Shown piece by piece: positions 40,471-49,537 of a stretch of 64,000 nt of DNA (the first letter of the stretch is position 1; every line of letters begins with the position of its first letter). The position numbers and the translations under genes were made by a program. The notes beneath the pieces were generated by a model. It saw only the letters and a program-made list of their open reading frames with translations, was not told where the DNA came from and made no database searches. The DNA is from Sphingobacterium siyangense (lineage in GTDB: Bacteria; Bacteroidota; Bacteroidia; Sphingobacteriales; Sphingobacteriaceae). The stretch lies in the NCBI RefSeq assembly GCF_007830445.1, contig NZ_VLKR01000022.1, forward strand, positions 1 to 64,000, given 5' to 3'.

Positions 40471-43236
40471 TTAAAATTTATAAGTCAGTTGGGCGCCATA
40501 ATTAGGAGAAGAATTCGGAGCTTGCACTGAGGTAGCCCCTTCCCTATAAAATCGCGGTTGGTAATCCAAAAAGTTATAGACATTAAATGACAGGTAAATA
40601 TTCTTGCCTATTTCCTTAGCCATATTAAGACCGAAGTTCCAGTAGACGTAGTTGTTTTCAATATTTGCCCGGTCAGCTTCCTCTTTCCTTCCTGTATAGA
40701 GTTCGAGATGCTTCGGGTTGCTCATATCAAACTGCTCAATGGCATGATACGTATAATCGCGTGTATAATATCCTACAGGAATAATATCTCGGTAGTTAGA
40801 TTTATTGTAGTTTAATAATTCACAGTCTGCACTCAGTTCAATAATCAAACGCAACGCCGGAAAATGAGTCGAACTTCGTAATTGCGCTCTACTTAAATAG
40901 TTCTTCGTGGATTTCGATGGAAAAAATCCAAGGACAACGTCATCTAAAGCTGTTTTTTCGGTATTAAAATTCAAACGGCTCAGCGCATTAGAACTAGAAT
41001 TAGCCAAAGTAAATGCGGCTGTAGCGGAGAAAGTCGTCATAATCTGTTGAATTCTGGGTGTAGAATACATGACTTCTGCACCAAAATTGGACGATTTATT
41101 ACTATTGGCAAAGTACAAATTAGACATTAAATACTTTCTCGTCCCAGTCTGTTCAACTGTTGGTTTGCCCCCGGGCACCGCAGTGGCCGTATATGTAGGC
41201 AAGTCCATTAATTGATCAGCCGTAACCGTGTTGATTCCGCGCGTATTTTTTTTATAAAAAAGATTGGTACGCAGCTGATGCCCATTCTTATGCCATGAAA
41301 GTGATGATTCGAGGGTTTGCCCTACACTACTCTTGAGATTGCTATTATCTTTTTCATAACGCCGCAAGTAAATCAATGCCATACTTTCGTTGACTTTACC
41401 ATTATAGGAATTCAGCAATATAATTTCATCAAAGGTCGGCCCGGGATATAGTTGTGCTAATCCAGGAGATTTGAAGGATAGGCCATATGCCAGTCCAATC
41501 TGAGTTGATTTAGAAAGTGAATAATTGATGTTGGTTCTTGGAGAAATGGATGAGTGACCATTCATAAGATCCCAGCGAACTCCCGCCCGCATGCTAAGAT
41601 CCCTTCCCCATACTTTGGTCCGCATTGCATCCTCGGCATACAAACCCAGGTTTTGCAAAGCGTTTGTTAATGAAAAATCATAATACCTATCCGATCTTGC
41701 TCCAAGATCCTTTTTTGGAATAGAAGGATCTGCAATTCGCCCCTTTCCACGGTTGATGTCATAACTATAGTTACTTCCGAAGTTTATCTTGTGGATAATA
41801 TCGCCTGTAATGGCAACAGCATTTCCTTCCAATCGGGCATTTAAATTCAATGGCCTATTGTCCACATGATCCAGAGCAGTATACTGACCAGGGGCGTATT
41901 GTCCTTCTACAATTCCAGTTTGCACAGAATCGGTATAGAGCACGACTGCACCATTATAGTAATACTCACGATAGGTTTTCTGCAGTGTTGAACTTAGTCC
42001 TGCATTGAAACTGATACTTTTGAGGAATTTATGATCCAAATTGTAATTGGTCCGACTAGAAGCATTCCAGCCCCAGCCACCAAAAGAAATGGCATTCGAG
42101 AGTGGGTCATCCGGATCCTTTCGGACCTGATCAATAACTTTATTGTAAGACCCTGAAAAAGTCTGTTTCAGACGCTTATCGGTGCCATAATAGTTTGTCC
42201 AGATCAAAGTTCCATTCACGCGGTCGTATTGTTTCAGCTTGTCTCTATTATCTGCGTAAGATTGCACATAACCTAAATCCAGGTTAATTGTCCCAAGCTT
42301 TTTTCCCAGTGACATTCCCTTGGACAGACTATATGAAGTTGCATTACTCCGAACTTGAAGCCTAAAAAAAGCCGGGGTCTTGCCTGCCTGTCTTTCGATG
42401 ATAACGGCACCGTTTGACAAATCGCCATAACGTGCTGGTGCTACGCCTGAAATAACTTCCAAATGTTCGATATTTTCTATCGGAATCTGACGCAAATCCA
42501 GACCGCTGAACACATTTTCTCCGGAATAGAATTTTCCTGTTGTGGGGCGGCCTGTTAAACCATAATCTGATGGTCTAATTGCATTCGTTGAGGAAGACAT
42601 GCCAAATATTCCTGCATTCCGTCCTTGCATATTTCCATTATTGCCCAAAACCATGTCATCCATTATAATAGCGACACCAAAGGAGTTATTCAATTCATTA
42701 ACCTCTCGCGAGCGCCCTGTAGTCTCACTAAAAGCACCTCTCAGCGTTAGATTTTGCATCTCCTGTACAGAAGGAGCAGTATTCTTCCGGTTTGGCAATC
42801 GGTTCAAAAGATCATTTAAACTGAGTGCAGGATACCGTTCAATCATTTCCCGGTCAAACACAAGTGAAGAGTTGCTCAGCTCTCCCCGCTTCGCCTGTAC
42901 TGCAACTTCATCAAGTGCAAGACTCATATCCTGCAACAAAAAATTTTCAATCTTCTTTATCGAATCCAACAAGACTGTTCTTTCAACCTTTTTCTTACCG
43001 ATATAGGAAACCGACAAGGTAACAAATTTGCCAAGCTGCTCTTTGGGGATGGTTAGACGATATTCACCAGCACCATCTGTCATACTGGAGAGTCCCAGTT
43101 GATCCAAAATCACGGTGCTTCCCAATAGTACATTCTTATTACTATCAGTGATCTTTCCCTGGATGTATATTGACTGTCCATGTGCATTTGCAGCTGTGCA
43201 AATCAAGATGAAACTAGTCCAATAGAGCTTTTTCAT
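40471..43236 (-). CDS. TonB-dependent receptor (SusC-unlike, operon leader)
   Basis: The 921-residue outer membrane receptor has a signal peptide (CTAANAHGQ), a carboxypeptidase-D-like domain (IQGKITDSNKNVLLGSTVIL, ~27-115), a plug (ALDEVAVQAKRGELSNSSLVF through IEHLEVISGVAPARYGDLSNG) and a C-terminal barrel ending GAQLTYKF. It leads the four-gene operon (40471-36333 side). Fur-box-like repeats lie 36-114 bases upstream of the start. Iron, haem or another metal chelate is the likely cargo, by analogy and not by homology to a defined receptor. Confidence 0.85.
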   Translation of the reverse strand: MKKLYWTSFILICTAANAHGQSIYIQGKITDSNKNVLLGSTVILDQLGLSSMTDGAGEYRLTIPKEQLGKFVTLSVSYIGKKKVERTVLLDSIKKIENFLLQDMSLALDEVAVQAKRGELSNSSLVFDREMIERYPALSLNDLLNRLPNRKNTAPSVQEMQNLTLRGAFSETTGRSREVNELNNSFGVAIIMDDMVLGNNGNMQGRNAGIFGMSSSTNAIRPSDYGLTGRPTTGKFYSGENVFSGLDLRQIPIENIEHLEVISGVAPARYGDLSNGAVIIERQAGKTPAFFRLQVRSNATSYSLSKGMSLGKKLGTINLDLGYVQSYADNRDKLKQYDRVNGTLIWTNYYGTDKRLKQTFSGSYNKVIDQVRKDPDDPLSNAISFGGWGWNASSRTNYNLDHKFLKSISFNAGLSSTLQKTYREYYYNGAVVLYTDSVQTGIVEGQYAPGQYTALDHVDNRPLNLNARLEGNAVAITGDIIHKINFGSNYSYDINRGKGRIADPSIPKKDLGARSDRYYDFSLTNALQNLGLYAEDAMRTKVWGRDLSMRAGVRWDLMNGHSSISPRTNINYSLSKSTQIGLAYGLSFKSPGLAQLYPGPTFDEIILLNSYNGKVNESMALIYLRRYEKDNSNLKSSVGQTLESSLSWHKNGHQLRTNLFYKKNTRGINTVTADQLMDLPTYTATAVPGGKPTVEQTGTRKYLMSNLYFANSNKSSNFGAEVMYSTPRIQQIMTTFSATAAFTLANSSSNALSRLNFNTEKTALDDVVLGFFPSKSTKNYLSRAQLRSSTHFPALRLIIELSADCELLNYNKSNYRDIIPVGYYTRDYTYHAIEQFDMSNPKHLELYTGRKEEADRANIENNYVYWNFGLNMAKEIGKNIYLSFNVYNFLDYQPRFYREGATSVQAPNSSPNYGAQLTYKF

Positions 43237-43271
43237 AAGTAAGAATAAAAACGCATAAAAAAGCGTATTTA

Positions 43272-43350
43272 TTTAAAACAATTCTAAACAGTTGCAAATG
43301 TAAGGTATTAAACCTATTATTTAGAATTATTTTTAATTATTCTAAATAAT
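43272..43350. promoter_or_regulatory. Fur-box-like repeats upstream of the TonB receptor
   Basis: TTTAAAACAATTCTAAA (43272-43288) and a longer dyad ATTATTTAGAAT (43316-43327) with ATTCTAAATAAT (43339-43350), 11 bases apart, flank the promoter. The half-site TTTAGAAT/ATTCTAAA is like metal-regulated (Fur/Zur-type) operators of Bacteroidota. Two clusters in 80 bases support iron or metal repression of the downstream operon. The exact regulator is inferred. Confidence 0.5.
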
Positions 43351-43453
43351 ATAACGCACAAACGATTACAACAAAGCCACAAAAACGCACAAAGCTGTAA
43401 AACGGCACCCTATGGTTCGCATAGCTTAATCATTGGGTGGCTGAAATGGGGTT

Positions 43454-43951
43454 GTGATGACAGATATCCTATTTGAGATTGTTAATCCATCAGACATGTA
43501 TCTTTCCCTACAGCTGTTCGAAAAAGATCTAGCTAAAGTCAAGATAGGAAATACCGTTTCTGCGTATGCCAATACGGAAGTCGCTCGAAAAATTCCGGCC
43601 ACAGTCTTTCTTGTCAACCGCACTTTTGATGAAAATAGAATGGCCGAAGTGCTATGCCGTTTTCAAAAATCCGATGCTATTTTAACCCCTGGAATGTTCA
43701 AGAATGCCGATCTTCATATCAATAATACCAAGGCAATGGTTGTACCAGAAGAGGCAATCGTACGTTGGCAAAATAAATATTTTGTATTTGTGCAACATAG
43801 CGCTGGTTCATTTCAAATGAATGCGGTAAAATTAGGTATCCAAGAGAACGGAAAACAGCAGATTCAGGCCGATAACATTCAACCGAACACACAAATAGCA
43901 CTAAAAAATGCTTTCGCGTTACTAATGAAAGCACAGAATAAGGAAGAGTAA
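43454..43951 (+). pseudogene. RND efflux periplasmic adaptor, C-terminal fragment
   Basis: The 165-residue frame matches only the distal part of CusB/CzcB-type membrane fusion proteins: LFEIVNPSDMYLSLQLFEKDL (beta-barrel), KVKIGNTVSAYANTE, FLVNRTFDENRMAEVLCRF, GMFKNADLHI and AIVRWQNKYFVFVQ. About 200 residues of the usual ~380 (signal, lipoyl and hairpin parts) are absent, and no RND pump follows. It starts at GTG, beyond which no coding frame continues upstream. It is a remnant of a lost efflux operon. Confidence 0.75.
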
Positions 43952-43985
43952 AATCATACGTATCGAATAAATCATTTCAAGTGAT

Positions 43986-44030
43986 AGCCGCCATTTATCG
44001 TTCTTTTAAGAACAATAAATGGCGGCTTTT
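43986..44030 (+). terminator. Terminator after the adaptor remnant
   Basis: AGCCGCCATTTA (43986-43997) pairs perfectly with TAAATGGCGGCT (44016-44027) and four T follow. It also extends GTTCTTTTAAGAAC inside the loop. Confidence 0.8.
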
Positions 44031-44166
44031 AATTTCGGATAAGCCGATCATCCATCTAAACTGCTTTAGTTAAAGTACGCAAACTCAGATTTATTGCCGT
44101 AAACTGAGGTCAAATGTCGCTCAAGCGGGCGATCATCATTTTTTGTTCGGTAACTACCGGACATAT

Positions 44167-44970
44167 TTATTTCAGGATAGTTCGAAGTGCTTTTCGAATG
44201 ATGTATCGCGTTTCCTTGGTATCACTTTCTTGTTCCCAGCGATTACAAAGTGCCCTAACAAAACCGGGTTGGCTTTTACTTGCGTCATTCAGCCAATTTC
44301 CAACACTATCCTGAACATATTTTGAAGGGTCAGATTTTAGCGGTTCTAAAATAGACAAGGCTAGACTTGGCTCCTGCTTCAAGCGATCGATATGCTTACA
44401 CCATACGCCTCTCGGTCGGGTTGCCTCCGAAGCAAAACGTCTCAAATTTTCATCCTTCTCCACCGTCCATAGACTCAGACCGGCAATACTCTTTTCCAAG
44501 TCCAAAGCTATCCTATTACGTATCGCCATCCAGCTGATTTCTCGCACCCCAAAATGCCGATCTGCAGCAAAAGGACGCATTGACAACAGTAATTTCTCAA
44601 TTTCAAGATGCTTATCATCTCCGACCGTGTAGGTTGCCCAGCAACGCACGAGATCTGCAGTATGATTGGATAGTATTGTCAGGAAGGTATTATCACGATA
44701 TTGTGTGATCAAATCGAGCAGCGCCCGCCCGATCGTTTCATTGATGGAATTTACCGTCGGTTTCTGTAACTGATCAAGCAGCGCTAAGATTGGTTTCAAG
44801 TAATGAATGCGTCCATTTTGCTGAAGGATATACTCGAGTAAAAACCGTTGGTCAACAGCGAGCCACTCCATAAGATTTGCAGTTTCAATTTCTCCGCGGT
44901 TCAGACTGGCCAGGCAATCTATCGAAATATCCGCTATCCGTCTTGCTCCTTTACGTTGTATTTTACTCAT
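44167..44970 (-). CDS. HEAT-repeat DNA alkylation repair protein (AlkD-like)
   Basis: The 267-residue all-helical protein has repeats like RHFGVREISWMAIRNRIALD and RFASEATRPRGVWCKHID, then LKSDPSKYVQDSVGNWLNDASKS, the pattern of AlkD/AlkC HEAT glycosylases. 'ASEATRPRGVW' is the substrate-cleft signature seen also in the gene at 6.1 kb. No Ig-like tail is present. It overlaps the peroxiredoxin gene upstream by four bases (ATGA), so they are cotranslated. Repair of alkylated bases with oxidant defence is a reasonable joint role. Confidence 0.82.
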   Translation of the reverse strand: MSKIQRKGARRIADISIDCLASLNRGEIETANLMEWLAVDQRFLLEYILQQNGRIHYLKPILALLDQLQKPTVNSINETIGRALLDLITQYRDNTFLTILSNHTADLVRCWATYTVGDDKHLEIEKLLLSMRPFAADRHFGVREISWMAIRNRIALDLEKSIAGLSLWTVEKDENLRRFASEATRPRGVWCKHIDRLKQEPSLALSILEPLKSDPSKYVQDSVGNWLNDASKSQPGFVRALCNRWEQESDTKETRYIIRKALRTILK

Positions 44971-45602
44971 AGCTGTGCTATTAACTCTTCGATATTAAGT
45001 CTATTCATATAGTTGACATCCATAAATCGATAAGATATTGTATAATCAGGATCGATCACAAAAACAGCAGGGACCGGCAGTCTGTTGCTGTCATTACCAT
45101 TGTAGGCGGACAAATTGATTCCCAAGCGATCATAGCTTGAAATGGCATAATCCTGAAGTTCAAATGAGATGCCAACACTGATTGCCAACGTATTATCTTC
45201 GTCAAACAACAATTCGAAATCCAAATTGTTGTCCGTCAGAAGTGCTTCGCTAAATTTAGGCACTTGTGGCGAAATTGCAAGAAGAGTGGCTTCAAAAGCA
45301 TTAAAATGAGTCAAATTCTGTTGTAAAGCTCTTAACTCGAGATTACAGTAGGGACACCAGCTACCGCGGAAAAAGGCCACAATGACCTTTCCTTTCTTCA
45401 GAAGTTTTCCCAGCTCAATTTCTTCACGCTTCGAATTCACCAAACTAAAATCAGGGAACTTGTCCCCTATCTGCAGGCTCTTTTCGGTTAGATCCCCAGA
45501 CTGTAGATCCTGAATCGATCTGCCAAATATTTCCTTTATTTCGAGAGGAAGAGTTGCTAAATTCGCATTTAATTTAGCAATTTCGTATTCTAAATTTTTC
45601 AT
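44967..45602 (-). CDS. Peroxiredoxin, AhpC/TSA type
   Basis: The 211-residue thioredoxin-fold protein has VAFFRGSWCPYCNLELRAL, with Cys at the peroxidatic position followed by a second Cys (CPYC), a preceding GDKFPDFSLVNSKREEI and a PVPAVFVIDPDYTISYRF strand. The CPYC is closer to the thioredoxin-like group of AhpC/TSA proteins than to a 1-Cys peroxiredoxin. It is the first gene of a two-gene unit with the AlkD-like gene and is divergent from an HxlR regulator at 45.7 kb, which may control it. Confidence 0.85.
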   Translation of the reverse strand: MKNLEYEIAKLNANLATLPLEIKEIFGRSIQDLQSGDLTEKSLQIGDKFPDFSLVNSKREEIELGKLLKKGKVIVAFFRGSWCPYCNLELRALQQNLTHFNAFEATLLAISPQVPKFSEALLTDNNLDFELLFDEDNTLAISVGISFELQDYAISSYDRLGINLSAYNGNDSNRLPVPAVFVIDPDYTISYRFMDVNYMNRLNIEELIAQL

Positions 45603-45695
45603 GATGCTGTATGTTATTTCTGCAAAGTTTTAAAAGTAAATGCACAATCACAATACCGCATTTTATTATCCCTATGGGACAAAAAAGTCAATTTT

Positions 45696-46037
45696 ATGCG
45701 TATAACAGAGAAAGCAATAAAACAAAAAATATGTCCATTGGAATTTGCCGTCAATGCGATTAGTGGGAAATGGAAAATTCCTATTGTATGGCGTATCAAT
45801 GAAGGGGAAAAACGCCCAAGTGAAATGCTTCGTGGTATCGCAAAAGTTGATAGACGAGTGCTAAACCAACAATTGGGTGAAATGGTCAATGATGGCATTC
45901 TAATCAAACAATCTTTCCATGAGCTTCCTCCAAGAGTGGAGTATTCATTGACCCCCTTAGGGAAAAGTTTAGTGGAAGTACTCTGGAAATTGAATGCTTG
46001 GGGAGAACTTTTATTGGAAAATTCCAATAAAAGTTAG
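45696..46037 (+). CDS. HxlR-type transcription regulator
   Basis: The 113-residue winged helix is complete: CPLEFAVNAISGKWKIPIVW with Cys, RINEGEKRPSEMLRGIAKVD, QQLGEMVNDGILIKQSFHEL and PPRVEYSLTPLGKSLVEVLW. The single Cys near residue 13 may act as an oxidation sensor, as in some HxlR members. It is divergent from the peroxiredoxin-AlkD unit (94 bases apart), which is its likely target. Its 3' end overlaps the convergent, frameshifted methyltransferase frame. Confidence 0.88.
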   Translation: MRITEKAIKQKICPLEFAVNAISGKWKIPIVWRINEGEKRPSEMLRGIAKVDRRVLNQQLGEMVNDGILIKQSFHELPPRVEYSLTPLGKSLVEVLWKLNAWGELLLENSNKS

Positions 46038-46719
46038 CACAAACGGGCAGATTCGATCGACATAGCGATGCTCTATTGCGAGAGAAGTATTCGACCCTGC
46101 TATAACAGCTCTTTGCGAAAACTGCAAAACACTGTTTGGTGTCGAAGGGTGTTATATGGTCAATATCTATACATTCAATTTTCCTAAAATATGTCTGGAA
46201 CAAATCGCTTATCGATTGTGCTGAATATTGTTTAATTGTAATGCCACTGCATTTCGTTGGCCTCTGTTCAGAAAAGGTTCCAACAACCAAAATACCTCCC
46301 ACTGCAATTGCTTGATCTGCGATTTCGATGTAGCGTTCAATCTCTTGGCGAGCAGTCAAAAAATGAAATGTGGCCCGGTCATGCCAAAAATCATATGGTG
46401 TATCGGGAACGAAGTCTAAGATATCTGAAACAATCCATTTGACTTTAGTCGCTTGATTCCCTAATCGCTTCTTCGCTCTTTCAATGGCAGTGCTGGAAAT
46501 ATCCAATACAGTAATATCTTCAAATCCTGCTTTTAATAAGAAATCAACCAGGAAACTGTCACCACCACCTATATCAATAATTTTAGCCTTTTTTGGGAGA
46601 CTAGATTGATTTATAAAATGTAGTGATACTTCTGGGGTAGGCTGGTACCAGCTAACTGATTCCAGCGGCTTATTTTCGTATATCTCTTCCCAATGCTTTT
46701 TTCGATTAAAATTTTCCAT
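45904..46719 (-). CDS. Class I SAM methyltransferase with C-terminal frameshift
   Basis: Residues 1-~195 form a Rossmann methyltransferase: HWEEIYENKPLESVSWYQPT, AKIIDIGGGDSFLVDFLL (motif I), VLDISSTAIERAKKRLG, FWHDRATFHFLTA and VGGILVVGTFSEQRP. After HITPFDTK the frame goes on as QCFAVFAKSCYSRVE and 60 more residues antisense to the HxlR gene, to a stop at 45904. In another frame a plain end, TVFCSFRKELL, stops at 46100. A missing A near 46137 restores this. The natural gene is therefore 46100-46719. Confidence 0.8.
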   Translation of the reverse strand: MENFNRKKHWEEIYENKPLESVSWYQPTPEVSLHFINQSSLPKKAKIIDIGGGDSFLVDFLLKAGFEDITVLDISSTAIERAKKRLGNQATKVKWIVSDILDFVPDTPYDFWHDRATFHFLTARQEIERYIEIADQAIAVGGILVVGTFSEQRPTKCSGITIKQYSAQSISDLFQTYFRKIECIDIDHITPFDTKQCFAVFAKSCYSRVEYFSRNRASLCRSNLPVCANFYWNFPIKVLPKHSISRVLPLNFSLRGSMNTPLLEEAHGKIV

Positions 46720-46770
46720 CTGTCTATTGTCCTGATAAAATTTATTGACTGATAACGAACAGCCTTGGTG

Positions 46771-47604
46771 TTAGGGCAAAATCTTTAGATCCTTAAAAAC
46801 TTTCCATGTAATCGCCTTCCGGCAGCTCGAGAAATCAGGGCTGTTGAACTTCCGGTCCTGAATAAGTCGCGTTGCAAAGAAATAAACATTTTCCTTTTGT
46901 TCAACATAGCCTATCCACCATCCGGTGTTGATCTGATTGGCCATTGTCCAGCCCGTTTTAGACCGAACCGTATAGTCCGCGTTTTGTTCCGAAATCATGA
47001 CTCCTTTAACAATATCCATATTTCTTTTTGAAAAAGGCAAATTTCCATCATAAAGCTTTTTCAAAAATTCAACCTGATTAATTGGTGAGATGCCCATTGG
47101 ACCAAAATTCCAGAAGTCGGGACCTGATTCGGAAAGGTCCATATTCCCGTAGTTACAAGCTTTGAGATACTTCCGATAGACAGAACGATCAATTTTCTTT
47201 GCTAACTCGATAAATGCCCAACCTGCAGACACTGCGAATGCTTCTTTTACACTGATATTTTTATAAATATCCGGTCGGTAGCCATATTTTAAGGTATCTG
47301 TTGACCCGGGCCATGGAACGATGCTATTTTCATCTTTGATCGTCTTAGTTTCCAAGGCAATCAACATATTTATAATCTTAAAAGTTGACGCAGGTAATGT
47401 TGCAACTTGTGTGTCCGATGTATCGGACAAAATCCAAGCACCTTTATTATTGTCATAAAGTGCAACAGTGCCATTAACATGACACTCATCAAAATATTTT
47501 TGAAAGTCAGATCTGACGATCTTCTTATCAGGATTTCGAGCTTGGGCCAACAAGTCAAACGAAATCACCGTCATTGTTATAAACAAAATCGATTTGAAGA
47601 TCAT
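46771..47604 (-). CDS. Class D beta-lactamase (OXA-type)
   Basis: I take ATG 47604 (MIFKSILFITMTVISFDLLAQ) as start; an earlier ATG at 47628 is possible. Residue numbers below count from 47628. The nucleophile is Ser81 with Lys84 (PASTFKII), the second motif is SAG at 134-136 where SxV is usual, YGN is at 160-162 and KTGW at 224-227. NTGWWIGYVEQK follows. These make a class D serine beta-lactamase of the periplasm. The Val-to-Gly change in motif II is odd and may affect the active site. It lies near no mobile element. Confidence 0.88.
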   Translation of the reverse strand: MIFKSILFITMTVISFDLLAQARNPDKKIVRSDFQKYFDECHVNGTVALYDNNKGAWILSDTSDTQVATLPASTFKIINMLIALETKTIKDENSIVPWPGSTDTLKYGYRPDIYKNISVKEAFAVSAGWAFIELAKKIDRSVYRKYLKACNYGNMDLSESGPDFWNFGPMGISPINQVEFLKKLYDGNLPFSKRNMDIVKGVMISEQNADYTVRSKTGWTMANQINTGWWIGYVEQKENVYFFATRLIQDRKFNSPDFSSCRKAITWKVFKDLKILP

Positions 47605-47818
47605 CTGATAAATACTATTTAAAACCATACGTTGATACCATTAATAAGCCATTGTACAAATTGAAACTTGAAAACTATACTAGAGCCTTTATAAAGTTAA
47701 GACATAAATTTAACGAATTTCAAATATCCAATACACGATATACATACAAGATGTGCTTTAGCTCGGTTAGAAGTCAGTCGTCGATTATTGGGATAGTATT
47801 GAATAGGAGAAAATAGCG

Positions 47819-47848
47819 CGGGACTATCGCTAAAGCAAGATAGTCCCG
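47819..47848. terminator. Perfect stem-loop downstream of the HD gene
   Basis: CGGGACTATC (47819-47828) and GATAGTCCCG (47839-47848) form a perfect 10-bp stem with a 10-base loop. On the minus strand a short TATTTTC follows, so it probably ends the HD-domain transcript. Confidence 0.55.
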
Positions 47849-47896
47849 AAAGCTATGTGATCCGAACCTGTTATTCAAACCTCGGGATTAGACTTA

Positions 47897-48547
47897 CTAT
47901 TCAGACCAAGGCGAATGAAGAATACAATCGCAAAAGTTCTTTCGCTCAAAATTAGGGATCATAAAAGCGCACACATCTGCCTTTATATTGCCAAATGTGG
48001 TTTCTGTCTTATGCTCAAAACCTTCAAAAAAAGTCGGGATAATTTTCTTTTTAAAATTATCCCTTGGAAAGGCTTGAACAATCTCTTCTCTATTTTTGGC
48101 ACTTAAATGCGCATAGCCCTCACCCATCACATCAAGCCCAACGCCCGAGTACATCAGGGCAACTTCATTTTCTTTGTGTTCAGCAATTCCTATGCTTGTA
48201 TGGAGTGCTATGGTATCCCATACAAGCTGTAATTTCGCCGACTCTACACCATGGCTTTTTAGAAAGTCTCGGGCGGCGTTAGCGCCATCCACTTCAAAAC
48301 GAAGATCTGCACTACTGTAATGCGATACTAAGCCCAAATCATGAAATACGGAAGCTACATACAACAATTCACTGTCGTAGACCAAATTTTTACGTTTTGC
48401 ATTTAAAGATGAAAATAGGAAGACACGCAACGAATGGTTATAGATAAATTCAGTACCATGTTCCAATAGTAATGCTGTCGCTTGCGTTGCGATTTTACTG
48501 TCCGGAATAACAATGCCGGCCACTTTTTTTAGATGATTTACTACCAT
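47897..48547 (-). CDS. HD-domain phosphohydrolase-like protein
   Basis: The 216-residue cytoplasmic protein has an HD core: FIYNHSLRVFLFSSLNAKRK (His), LYVASVFHDLGLVSHYSSAD (HD), DTIALHTSIGIAEHKENEVA (His-His spacing) and DVMGEGYAHLS (Asp). It resembles metal-dependent phosphohydrolases and cyanamide hydratase-like proteins. No nucleotide substrate can be fixed. It is single, downstream of an AraC gene on the same strand. Confidence 0.8.
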   Translation of the reverse strand: MVVNHLKKVAGIVIPDSKIATQATALLLEHGTEFIYNHSLRVFLFSSLNAKRKNLVYDSELLYVASVFHDLGLVSHYSSADLRFEVDGANAARDFLKSHGVESAKLQLVWDTIALHTSIGIAEHKENEVALMYSGVGLDVMGEGYAHLSAKNREEIVQAFPRDNFKKKIIPTFFEGFEHKTETTFGNIKADVCAFMIPNFERKNFCDCILHSPWSE

Positions 48548-48643
48548 AACTTTAAGATATTTAGGACAAAGTTATGACGGCAACAGCCCCATAGGAATAG
48601 CAATAAGTACGTTTGAAATGTCAAAATTTACCGTGTGCAATTT

Positions 48644-49498
48644 TCACTCTGCATCAACAAATTGATTACGGTAGTTCAGGGGAGAGAGTTTTGTATTCTT
48701 TTTAAAAAAATGACTAAATTGTTCTGCCGAATTAAAATGAAGTGCATAGGCGATTTCTTTCACTGTTATCGCACTAAACTGCAGCAACCGTTTCGCTTCT
48801 GCTATGAGCTGTCCATTAATGATCTCCTTCGCCTTAATCCCGCTACATCGTTTACAAAGTTCGCTTAATCTTCGTGCTGAAATATGAAGCATTTTGGCAT
48901 ACTCCGACACGGCATGATATTGATCAAACTGTGCACTGAGCATTTCCATAAATTTGCGATACAAGATGTAATCCTGACTATCGAAAGTTGCTTCCGCGGT
49001 CAGTTTAACGTTCGCAAGTTTAATCATAATAATTTTCAAAAACGCCGCAAGAGCATCCATCTGATTGATATACTGGGGACCACAATATTCTGACAACAGT
49101 GCATTGAATAGAAATAACAGCTCTACTACTTCGGTAGTACTAGGCTTCAGATATGGATTTGCACTGGTGTTATTGAACAATACAGCTTTACAGTTACTTG
49201 CGCTCGGAGGTGTCTTTTGCCAAAAACAATCCCCAAAGGAAATGGAAAAACCCATTACCGAAGTCTGATCTGAAAAAGCATAGATCTGTCCCTTGGATAA
49301 GAGAAAAATGCTATTGTCATGTAGCTCAAATACATTATTATCAATAGAAAGATAGCCGGCACCGGTTTCGACAAAAAAAATACGATGATAGATCAGTCTA
49401 TTAAATGTTTCATGATCGTTAAGGTGGTAATCTATCCGTTTTATAGAAAAAGAATCATCTATTACAGGTTCAATTATAATCTTCTTAGCTGATTTCAT
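48644..49498 (-). CDS. AraC-type transcription regulator
   Basis: The 284-residue protein has an N-terminal cupin-like sensor (FFVETGAGYLSIDNNVFEL) and a C-terminal pair of HTHs from ~190: AEYAKMLHISARRLSELCKR, then ELAYALHFNSAEQFSHFFKK-like EIAYALHFNSAEQFSHFFKKN and LSPLNYRNQF. It begins 39 bases after the phosphoethanolamine transferase gene on the same strand, so it could be the last gene of the lipid A operon or a separate unit that regulates it. Confidence 0.85.
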   Translation of the reverse strand: MKSAKKIIIEPVIDDSFSIKRIDYHLNDHETFNRLIYHRIFFVETGAGYLSIDNNVFELHDNSIFLLSKGQIYAFSDQTSVMGFSISFGDCFWQKTPPSASNCKAVLFNNTSANPYLKPSTTEVVELLFLFNALLSEYCGPQYINQMDALAAFLKIIMIKLANVKLTAEATFDSQDYILYRKFMEMLSAQFDQYHAVSEYAKMLHISARRLSELCKRCSGIKAKEIINGQLIAEAKRLLQFSAITVKEIAYALHFNSAEQFSHFFKKNTKLSPLNYRNQFVDAE

Positions 49499-49537
49499 AC
49501 TGTAAAATCAATAAACCTTGACAATCGCTATTGCTCG

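Noticed and set aside
45614-46027. 137-codon minus-strand frame opposite the HxlR gene.
   Set aside because: It is the mirror of a clear HxlR gene and has no family features.
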